DNA of 64,000 nucleotides, taken from positions 358,410-422,409 of the forward strand of contig NZ_CP010029.1 in the NCBI RefSeq assembly GCF_001656035.1. Direction: 5' to 3'. Within the stretch, counting starts at the first letter, position 1, and every line of letters starts with the position of its first letter. The notes beneath the pieces are model-generated. The model searched no databases, was not told the origin of the DNA, and saw only the letters and a list, made by a program, of their open reading frames with translations. The position numbers and the translations under genes were made by a program. Origin of the DNA: Yersinia entomophaga. Its GTDB lineage: Bacteria; Pseudomonadota; Gammaproteobacteria; Enterobacterales; Enterobacteriaceae. This document shows, piece after piece, positions 57,752-64,000 of the stretch.

Positions 57752-58312
57752 TTATTTAGGCATTAGAACTGTGTCAATGACATCTATCACACCATTTTTC
57801 TGATTCACATCATAAGTGCTGATATTGGCCAGATTGCCTTTGGCATCTTTAATCTGGATATTATGAGGCCCATTATTCATAAACCACAGAGGCTGACCGT
57901 TGACGGTTTTCAGCTCGGCGGTACCGCCACCCTCTTTAATTTTTTTCTCAAGCTGTTTCATATCATATTTGCCGGCTACCACGTGATAAGTCAGAATTTG
58001 GGTCAGCACGGCTTTATTTTCCGGTTTGACCAGATTCTCAACGGTTCCGGCTGGTAATTTAGCAAACGCAGCATCGGTTGGCGCAAACACGGTAAAGGGT
58101 CCTGTACCTTGTAGGGTATCCACCAGACCGGCAGCTTTAACGGCGGCCACCAAAGTTGTGTGATCTTTAGAATTCACGGCATTCTCAATAATGTTTTTAC
58201 TCGGGAGCATTGCGGCTCCCCCCACCATCACGGTGTCGGACATCGCTGCTGCCATAGATACACTGCTGAATACTAAAGAGGCACAGATCGCGGTACGGAT
58301 AAGCGTTTTCAT
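57752..58312 (-). CDS. secreted fasciclin (FAS1) domain protein
   Basis: The 186-aa protein has a 22-residue signal peptide (ASLVFSSVSMAAA) and one FAS1 domain (about 50-185): LVAAVKAAGLVDTLQGTGPFTVFAPTDAAFAKLP, VLTQILTYHVVAGKYD and GVIDVIDTVLMP are its H1 and H2 motifs. Such proteins (for example mycobacterial MPT70/83, controlled by SigK/RskA) are adhesion- or redox-linked. Here it lies directly before sigK-rskA, with a promoter of SigK type, so it is the likely output of the sigma factor. Confidence 0.92.
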   Translation of the reverse strand: MKTLIRTAICASLVFSSVSMAAAMSDTVMVGGAAMLPSKNIIENAVNSKDHTTLVAAVKAAGLVDTLQGTGPFTVFAPTDAAFAKLPAGTVENLVKPENKAVLTQILTYHVVAGKYDMKQLEKKIKEGGGTAELKTVNGQPLWFMNNGPHNIQIKDAKGNLANISTYDVNQKNGVIDVIDTVLMPK

Positions 58313-58363
58313 AATGTTAATCCTTATTAGTATGGAAGAGGTGAGTCTTGCCTCACATCTACC

Positions 58364-58391
58364 TATACGAATCAGCCTGCCGTTTTGGATG
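58364..58391 (-). promoter_or_regulatory. candidate SigK-type promoter of the fasciclin gene
   Basis: On the minus strand CATCC (58387-58391) is followed by a 17-base spacer and CGTATA (58364-58369). The -35 CATCC is the known SigK-type element; the -10 is less certain. Transcription would begin ~45 bp upstream of the fasciclin ATG. A small GTGAG/CTCAC hairpin lies in the leader. Assignment rests on motif memory and context. Confidence 0.45.
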
Positions 58392-58477
58392 CCAAAAGAA
58401 GTGAATATAATTAATAAAAAACGCTAGTCCTTATAAAACAAGGCATAGCGTGATGAATAAGTCTTGCCTAAACGGTG

Positions 58478-58984
58478 TTAAATCTGAGCGGTTGGCACCG
58501 GATGCAGAAAACGGTGCATGATGTAAGCATCTACGTAACCCTGTTTCGGGTGTTTAAACGCCTGCGGCAGGGTTGCAATAATGCCGAAGCCCAGTTTTTG
58601 CCAAAGGCTGACCGCCAGAGTATTGGTGCTGACGACAAAATTGAACTGAATTGCCCGGTAACCTAGGCGCTGAGCTTGTTCAATGCAGTGCAGCCCCAGC
58701 TGTTTGCCAATGCCTAAACCTCTGACGCTGGCATCGACCATAAAAGAGGCGTTGGCAACGTGACAACCTAATCCTCGTTGGTTATCAATCAGCTTATACA
58801 TCCCGACGATTTTATCTTCATGCAGCGCGACCCAGCAGCGCACGCCGTCACCAAACCAATATTCGTAAGCGACCCGTTCTGGCGTGTCTGCGGTGAAAAC
58901 GTAGGTGTCTTCACTGGCGATAACCGCCTGAAAAAGTGGCCAGATTGCGGTGAAATCTTCAGGTGTTGCCGGTCTTATTTCCAT
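58478..58984 (-). CDS. GNAT family N-acetyltransferase
   Basis: The 168-aa single GNAT domain starts MEIRPATPEDFTAIWPLFQAVI. The acetyl-CoA P-loop motif is ASFMVDASVRGLGIGKQLG (R/QxxGxG/A), then QLNFV-type strand and the C-terminal LWQKLGFGIIATLPQAFKHPKQGYVDAYIM, typical of the phosphinothricin/YhhY-like group. The substrate is unknown. It lies 19 bp downstream of rhtA on the same strand. Confidence 0.9.
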   Translation of the reverse strand: MEIRPATPEDFTAIWPLFQAVIASEDTYVFTADTPERVAYEYWFGDGVRCWVALHEDKIVGMYKLIDNQRGLGCHVANASFMVDASVRGLGIGKQLGLHCIEQAQRLGYRAIQFNFVVSTNTLAVSLWQKLGFGIIATLPQAFKHPKQGYVDAYIMHRFLHPVPTAQI

Positions 58985-59003
58985 GCCATCGCTCTCATAT
59001 TGA

Positions 59004-59891
59004 TTAAGTCAGTTCTTCAATCTTGGGTTTGGCTTTAATCGTTAAAGTTGCACCAATAGAGGCGGCAATAATACAGCCCAGCGCTGACCATTGTATCAAT
59101 GTCAGATATTCATTCAGGAAAATTAGGCCAGAAACGGCTGCCAAAGCTGGTTCCAGACTCATTAATGTGCCGAAGGTACGGGCCGGAAGTCGGGTTAACG
59201 CCACCATTTCCAGTGAGTAAGGCAAGGCGGTAGAGAGAATGGCGACGGCCAGAGCAATAGGCAAAATAGCGGGAGAAAACAGCGCCATACCGTTATAGGC
59301 TACGCCAATCGGGCAGAAAACCAGCGCGGCGATCAGGGAACCAATAGCTACGGTACCCGGCCCGTGGTTGCCCCCAGCTTTTTGGCCGGAAATAATATAA
59401 ATCGCCCAGCAGGCACCGGCGCCCAAGGCGCAGGCGGCACCGAACAGATCGATACTGTCTACGCTTTTGCCCAGCGGCAGTAAGAAGGCTAAACCTATTA
59501 CGGCCAACCCAACCCACAGAAAATCGATGGGGCGGCGGGAAGAAAACATGGCAACGGCCAGCGGGCCGGTGAATTCAAGAGCCACGGCAATACCCAACGG
59601 AACAGTTTTCAAAGACAGGTAGAACAGAAAATTCATTCCGCCGAGCGCCAGGCCGTAAACCAGCAACGGCATGCGGCTACCGGCTGTAAAGCGCATCCGC
59701 CAGGGCTTAAAAATCACAAATAGAATAAGCGTACCAATCCCCAGCCGTAGGGAGGTAATGCCCTGCGCGCCGACTAGCGGGAATAGACTTTTTGCCAATG
59801 AAGCGCCGCTCTGGATCGAGATCATGGCTATAACCAGCAGGAAAACGGGCAGCAGGGGGAGCGATAATTTGGACTGAGAGGACAGCGACAT
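59004..59891 (-). CDS. rhtA: threonine/homoserine exporter RhtA
   Basis: RhtA is a 295-aa EamA/DMT exporter of ten helices that pumps out threonine and homoserine. The match to E. coli RhtA is strong: MISIQSGASLAKSLFPLVGAQGITSLRL near the N-terminus, VPLGIAVALEFTGPLAVAM, LSTALPYSLEMVALTRLPARTFGTLMSLEPA and LIQWSALGCIIAASIGATLT. It lies in the E. coli position between dps and ompX, divergent from ompX. Confidence 0.95.
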   Translation of the reverse strand: MSLSSQSKLSLPLLPVFLLVIAMISIQSGASLAKSLFPLVGAQGITSLRLGIGTLILFVIFKPWRMRFTAGSRMPLLVYGLALGGMNFLFYLSLKTVPLGIAVALEFTGPLAVAMFSSRRPIDFLWVGLAVIGLAFLLPLGKSVDSIDLFGAACALGAGACWAIYIISGQKAGGNHGPGTVAIGSLIAALVFCPIGVAYNGMALFSPAILPIALAVAILSTALPYSLEMVALTRLPARTFGTLMSLEPALAAVSGLIFLNEYLTLIQWSALGCIIAASIGATLTIKAKPKIEELT

Positions 59892-60284
59892 CCGTTAGAG
59901 CCTCGGAAAAAGAGTGAATAATCAGATTTTTGCCAGTGTAAATGAAATGCTGCCGATGTATCTAATAATTCGCAAAAGTAGCGGATCAGAGACGGGAAAA
60001 AAGAGAAATAATTTAATCTTGAGTGTTTTTTATGCGTTTTGCGGCTATCTTTTAGACGGCAAACTAAGAATTGTCTGGAATAGCGTTAAGTGAGGAACTT
60101 CACAATTTCGACAAAAATTCGGGAAAAGGCGTATACTTTTAGCGAGTTACACTGTTCTTGAAATGATTTGTTACACCATATAAAAGTTTAGACAACGATT
60201 CAGGTGCAGAGTTTCTACCTAAGTTTTGTTATATTTTAATGGTGTTTTTGTTTAATTGAAAATAATTTGCGTCTTGAGGTGGTT
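59892..60284. other. rhtA-ompX divergent spacer with candidate ompX promoter
   Basis: This 393-bp region is AT-rich. TCGACA (60108-60113), 18 bp, TATACT (60132-60137) is a plausible sigma70 promoter giving a ~140-nt ompX leader, which could be a target of small RNAs. No other feature was found. Confidence 0.4.
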
Positions 60285-60812
60285 ATGAAAAAAATTGCAT
60301 GTCTTTCAGCAGTAGCAGCTTGTGTATTGGCAGTGAGCGCAGGTAGTGCATTTGCAGGCCAGAGTACCGTTACTGGCGGTTACGCTCAGAGCGATTACCA
60401 AGGTGTTGCTAACAAGGCTTCAGGTTTCAACCTGAAATACCGCTACGAGTGGTCCGATTCCCAACTGGGCGCTATCGGTTCTTTCACTCACACTGAAAAA
60501 AGTTCTTTCGGTGACAGCAGCAGCGTTTACAACAAAGCACAGTACAACGCAATCACTGCGGGTCCTGCTTACCGTATCAACGATTGGGCTAGCGTTTATG
60601 GCGTAGTTGGTGTGGGCTATGGTCGTTTCACTGCAAACGGCGCGGGTAACCCAGAAGCTAAATCGGGTTCAAGCGATTACGGCGTAGCATACGGTGCTGG
60701 TGTTCAATTGAACCCAATGCAGAACGTAGCGCTGGACTTCTCTTACGAGCAGAGCCGCATCCGTAGCGTTGACGTTGGTACCTGGATCGCTGGCGTTGGT
60801 TACACTTTCTAA
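60285..60812 (+). CDS. ompX: outer membrane protein OmpX
   Basis: OmpX is a 175-aa, 8-strand beta-barrel. A 23-residue signal peptide (GSAFAGQS) precedes STVTGGYAQSD, FNLKYRYEW, the characteristic AGPAYRINDWASVYGVVGVGYGR segment, and DFSYEQSRIRSVDVGTWIAGVGYTF, whose terminal Phe is the BAM signal. It belongs to the OmpX/Ail family linked with adhesion and serum resistance. TTGAGGTGG precedes the ATG; an in-frame start six codons upstream is rejected. Followed by a strong terminator. Confidence 0.95.
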   Translation: MKKIACLSAVAACVLAVSAGSAFAGQSTVTGGYAQSDYQGVANKASGFNLKYRYEWSDSQLGAIGSFTHTEKSSFGDSSSVYNKAQYNAITAGPAYRINDWASVYGVVGVGYGRFTANGAGNPEAKSGSSDYGVAYGAGVQLNPMQNVALDFSYEQSRIRSVDVGTWIAGVGYTF

Positions 60813-60865
60813 GAGTAATCAGCCGGTTTAGTATTGGTTCTTACGAACTAAATGCGAAATCCAAT

Positions 60866-60892
60866 AAAAATCCGCCTTTGGGCGGATTTTTT
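60866..60892 (+). terminator. Rho-independent terminator after ompX
   Basis: AAATCCGCC-TTTG-GGCGGATTT followed by Ts, 54 bp after the ompX stop. Confidence 0.93.
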
Positions 60893-61227
60893 ATGCTCCG
60901 AGTATTATCAGATACAAAATTATGCAGATAGCAGCCTTTATGGAAGCGCATTTTCCAATTTATAGCTAGATAATTATTTTTTTGGTAAATATTAAAATTT
61001 ATTTATACTGTTTAATTCTTGTAAAGAAAGAATTAACCATTTTTATTCAACGGATATATTCCCTCGCCCTAAGTAAAAGTATTTAATTATATTAATTACA
61101 AAAAGTTGACTGATATTAATTGTTGGAACGCAGACGTTCTGGTCTGACAAGGTTATTCATTATTGATGTGAATAAATAATTACATTATCATTTTCCATGT
61201 CATTTAATTAATCACATGGAATCGTTA
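60893..61227. other. AT-rich spacer with a 9-bp inverted repeat
   Basis: Contains TTAATTCTT (61012-61020) and AAGAATTAA (61028-61036), a perfect 9-bp inverted repeat around seven bases; it may be an operator or a weak hairpin. No gene is visible in the stretch. Confidence 0.4.
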
Positions 61228-61455
61228 ATGAAAGGAATCGGAGCGTTATTACTCAGCTTATTATTAACCGGATGTGGCGGGACTTGGTTCCCGGAAGGCC
61301 ATTATAGTGAATCTCGTGAACCGAAATTTCGACTTCACGGTGATGAGCGCACAGGTGCAGAACGTATGGCGGATTGTCATCGCACTAAGAGCTGTCGCGG
61401 TGATGAGTGGCGCCAACCTAACCCGGATTATGTCGGCCTTAGCGTGACTTACTGA
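61228..61455 (+). CDS. small predicted lipoprotein, unknown
   Basis: The 75-aa protein starts MKGIGALLLSLLLTGC, a textbook lipobox (LTGC), so Cys16 would be lipidated. The mature ~60 residues are polar, with no known domain, two further cysteines (ADCHRTKSC) and a conserved-looking GDEWRQPNPDYVGLSVTY end. The second Cys pair could form a disulfide. GGA seven bases upstream supports the second ATG (61228) over 61216. Not recognised. Confidence 0.7.
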   Translation: MKGIGALLLSLLLTGCGGTWFPEGHYSESREPKFRLHGDERTGAERMADCHRTKSCRGDEWRQPNPDYVGLSVTY

Positions 61456-61801
61456 TAAACCTGCGTCATCTAGTCTCATTGAATATCATTAATGATGGAT
61501 AATATTTTAGTCACCGTTATTGATATTCAACGTTAACCATCCCGCGTTCTTGCCGTGCTTAAATAAGACTGACTACGCTGTGTTATATGGAAATTTTCAA
61601 ATTAATTTACGATGTGGAATGCGTAAATCGACCGCACCAATTCAACAGATTTTGCGATATTCAATATAGCGAAGCTGTTCGCGCTTCTGCCAGTGGGTTT
61701 ATATTCTAGCCGTTTACCCTGGCATTTCTCTCAATTAAAACCACCTTCGCCGAGTGACATTATCCGGAGCCAGTGACGCTGACTCCGGGAGATTGAATAA
61801 C
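61456..61801. other. intergenic region, lipoprotein gene to hydrolase gene
   Basis: This 346-bp convergent spacer shows no gene and no clear terminator hairpin with a T-run. Confidence 0.4.
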
Positions 61802-62503
61802 TTAATAATTGCTGGCAGCTTCTTCTATTAGTGCGATGATTTCATTGGGATGAGAGGCTAGAGACGCATGGCTGGAGTCCAGCCGAATGGTTTTTTTCGG
61901 TTTCATGCGTTCGGTAAACCATTGTTGGGTTTCCGGCGGAATCATATGGTCCTGATTGGATATTTGATACCAGCTTGGCTTAGTCTTCCACGCGGGTTCC
62001 GTTGAAGTGTCGGAGAAGCATTTTCCTGAGGTCGGCTTTTGTGCAGCAGCCATGACAACGGCTTCGGTTTTGTCCAAATCCTGACAGAAACTTTCATGGA
62101 ACTTATCGTATTTTATCCATAAAAAGTCGTCCTGATCCGGAAACAGATTAGCGGCTCCGGAAGGTAAATCGCGCAGTTGGAAAATACTGCCGAGACTTTC
62201 GCCTTTATCCGGTGCAAAAGCGGCGACGTAAACCAGTCCTACTAGATTAGGTAAATGTCCAAGCTGAGAAATAACCATGCCACCGTAGGAGTGACCGACC
62301 AGAATGGTCGGGCCCTGGAGCGAGGTGGCCAATTTTTCGGTGCGTTCCACATCGTCGGCCAGAGAGGTCAGCGGGTTTTGTACCGCGTACACCGGATAGC
62401 CTTTATTATGTAAAGTCGGAATAATATGACGCCAGTGCGAACCATCGCCCCAGGCACCGTGTACCAACAAGATATTCGGTTTTGTCGTCATGTTGTGTCC
62501 CAT
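61802..62503 (-). CDS. alpha/beta hydrolase
   Basis: The 233-aa protein has an alpha/beta hydrolase fold with HGAWGDGSHWRHIIPTL (oxyanion HG motif), the nucleophile elbow VGHSYGG (Ser about residue 72), and the catalytic His near DSSHASL close to the C-terminus. The acid residue probably lies in the QDHMIPP strand. It resembles small esterases of the salicylate-ester/haloalkane-like group; substrate unknown. A second start (ATG at 62491) is possible because GGGAC precedes it. It is divergent from the CDF gene. Confidence 0.85.
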   Translation of the reverse strand: MGHNMTTKPNILLVHGAWGDGSHWRHIIPTLHNKGYPVYAVQNPLTSLADDVERTEKLATSLQGPTILVGHSYGGMVISQLGHLPNLVGLVYVAAFAPDKGESLGSIFQLRDLPSGAANLFPDQDDFLWIKYDKFHESFCQDLDKTEAVVMAAAQKPTSGKCFSDTSTEPAWKTKPSWYQISNQDHMIPPETQQWFTERMKPKKTIRLDSSHASLASHPNEIIALIEEAASNY

Positions 62504-62885
62504 TATCAGAGTGCACTATAAAGTATGATAATCCGCGGCCCCTTGCCGCAATACCACACATCCATCAAAAGTATAGTTTAGATATGTGACTAATTGATGA
62601 GGCAGGGCAAACTCGCGCATCGGTTTTAGCAATCTCATAACTCAATAAATTCGACTTACGAGCATTTAAAATCAAACGACTAGCATTGAAAACCCAGTCG
62701 AAAGATAAATAATAATAATTATAAAACAATAATTTAACCTGTGGGTTAATTCTTAATTTAATTATCTTATTGATTTGTAATTATTCAATGTTGTGACAAA
62801 CTATAAGATATAAATTATTAAAAACTTTATTAATTGTGCTGGTTTCCTGACTATTCATTAATATAAAACAATAGGTTGAGCCACC
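62504..62885. other. hydrolase-CDF transporter divergent spacer
   Basis: This 382-bp spacer is very AT-rich near the right side (62640-62870). No gene or repeat is seen; promoters of both flanking genes must be here. Confidence 0.4.
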
Positions 62886-63824
62886 ATGACTGCGCTAGCA
62901 CACCCCGTTATCCCTCAGACCCAGGATACCCGACTCGAGCAGCAGATACTTCGACGCTCTATTTTCTGCACTTTGATTATTGCGGGGATGGGAATTGGTT
63001 TTGGTATTTTATGTGGGTCGATCTCGATTATTTTTGACGGCATGTTTTCGGCGTTAGATGCCGGTATGTGCAGTTTATCTCTACTGGTGTCACGTTTATT
63101 AGGACAGCCGAATAGCCGCCGTTTTCAATACGGCTTCTGGCATGTTGAACCCTTGGTACTGGCATTTAACGGCAGCCTATTGGCCTTTCTATGTCTTTAC
63201 GCCTTTGTAAATGCTATCAAAGGCATTACAGAGGGGGGCAGGGAGCTGGAATTAGGCTGGGCCATTGCGTATGCGTTAGCGGTCAGTATTTTCTGTTTTA
63301 CCATTTTCCTGAAGCAGCGCCGGTTAAATAAACAGGTGAAATCAGAGCTGATTGCGTTGGATACCAAAAGCTGGCTGATGTCTGCCTGCATCAGTTCTGC
63401 GCTACTGGTGGCTTTTCTGCTGTCCTGGAGTTTGGAAGGCACCGCCTATGAGTATCTGATTGTTTATACCGATCCGGCGGTGTTGGCATTGTTAACTTTG
63501 ATTTTGATTCCGGTGCCAATTAAAACTGTCATATCCGCCGTGCGCGAAGTACTACAAATGACGCCGGATACGCTTGATGCTTCTATCGAACGTATTATGG
63601 AACGCTTAATTCTGGAATACGGTTTCCTGGATTATTCCCATTATGCAACACGGGTCGGCCGAGGTTTATTTATTGAAATTCATGTGGTTATTCCGGAATC
63701 TATGGAAAATGATGGCGTACGGCGTTTTGATAAAATCCGCGATGAGATAGCTTTGGCGATTGGAGACCCCGGACCGCATCGCTGGCTGACAATTTCATTT
63801 ACCCGCGATTCTAAATGGCTGTAA
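62886..63824 (+). CDS. cation diffusion facilitator (CDF)-like transporter
   Basis: The 312-aa protein has six predicted helices (about 25-205) and a C-terminal cytoplasmic domain (about 210-312). It resembles the CDF family: FDGMFSALDAGMCSL in TM2, GFWHVEPL, and YTDPAVLALLTLILIPVP in TM5 with Asp residues where zinc-transporting CDF proteins have their metal ligands. The TM2 ligand spacing is not the standard HxxxD/DxxxD, so metal and mechanism are uncertain. It is likely to export a divalent cation. The remaining 176 bp to the window end hold nothing recognisable. Confidence 0.75.
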   Translation: MTALAHPVIPQTQDTRLEQQILRRSIFCTLIIAGMGIGFGILCGSISIIFDGMFSALDAGMCSLSLLVSRLLGQPNSRRFQYGFWHVEPLVLAFNGSLLAFLCLYAFVNAIKGITEGGRELELGWAIAYALAVSIFCFTIFLKQRRLNKQVKSELIALDTKSWLMSACISSALLVAFLLSWSLEGTAYEYLIVYTDPAVLALLTLILIPVPIKTVISAVREVLQMTPDTLDASIERIMERLILEYGFLDYSHYATRVGRGLFIEIHVVIPESMENDGVRRFDKIRDEIALAIGDPGPHRWLTISFTRDSKWL

Positions 63825-64000
63825 TTATTGTTTAGCCTTCAGGCGTTCTCCCCAAAATATCAACGAATGAAGAGGCTTTATTCTGTCGCACTATCTACGG
63901 GGGAATGGTTCTGCCAGATTCTATTATTATCCCGCCATTGGATATACATCGGTGAATTACGCTCGATTCCCGCAATCAATTTATATTAAAGATTATCTGA

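Overview
The window is a stretch of enterobacterial chromosome. Most genes are close relatives of Escherichia coli genes: moaCDE-ybhL-ybhRSFG-cecR-rhlE, then a block resembling dusC/pbpG/yohP/dld/yehZYXW, then dinG-ybiB-ybiJ-rlmF-glnQPH-ybiI-dps-rhtA-ompX. The gene content (AdiC/AdiA without AdiY, a class IV adenylate cyclase, an ECF sigma/anti-sigma pair with a fasciclin protein) and the long RlmF N-terminus suggest Yersiniaceae (Yersinia, Serratia, Rahnella or Ewingella type). That placement is inferred from remembered protein sequences, not from a search.

Layout. 1-2.3 kb: end of the molybdopterin operon and the Bax-inhibitor-like protein YbhL. 2.5-8.2 kb: the leftward efflux operon cecR-ybhG-ybhF-ybhS-ybhR. 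8.6-11.1 kb: rhlE and dusC. 11.2-13.6 kb: an inserted pair, a leucine-rich-repeat protein and an ArnT/family-39-like membrane glycosyltransferase. 14-20 kb: pbpG, yohP (27 aa), dld, a class IV adenylate cyclase, yajD, a SUFU-domain protein and a GlsB/YeaQ protein. 20.3-24 kb: a phosphonate-type ABC transporter (phnC-phnD-phnE-phnE2) with no C-P lyase genes beside it; its first permease gene is frameshifted. 24.3-30.3 kb: yehS, sseA and the osmF-yehYXW osmoprotectant transporter. 30.35-31.4 kb: a gene-free, very AT-rich region in front of adiC-adiA (arginine-dependent acid resistance, to 35.1 kb). 35.4-39.4 kb: a small membrane protein, yedA, a PL5 alginate-lyase-family protein and a porin. 39.6-49.9 kb: dinG, aqpZ, a decayed MFS gene with an intact LysR neighbour, ybiB, an M3 peptidase, ybiJ, a flavin reductase and rlmF (frameshifted). 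50.3-55.2 kb: a BdlA-like PAS-PAS-MCP protein, glnHPQ with a sigma54/NtrC promoter region, ybiI and dps. 55.6-58.4 kb: tam and a fasciclin-sigK-rskA module with its own candidate promoter. 58.5-64 kb: a GNAT acetyltransferase, rhtA, ompX, a small lipoprotein, an alpha/beta hydrolase and a cation diffusion facilitator.

The window is mostly ordinary core genome. The points of most interest are the ECF sigma/RskA/fasciclin module, two frameshifts at 8-nt homopolymers (phnE T8, rlmF A8) that each look repairable by one base, the LRR/glycosyltransferase insertion, the orphan phosphonate-type transporter, the SUFU-domain protein, a perfect 5 x 8 bp tandem repeat after yehS, and a 22-codon ORF with a good Shine-Dalgarno downstream of dps. 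No CRISPR array, insertion sequence, prophage, rRNA or tRNA was seen. I did not find a clear new multi-gene system.
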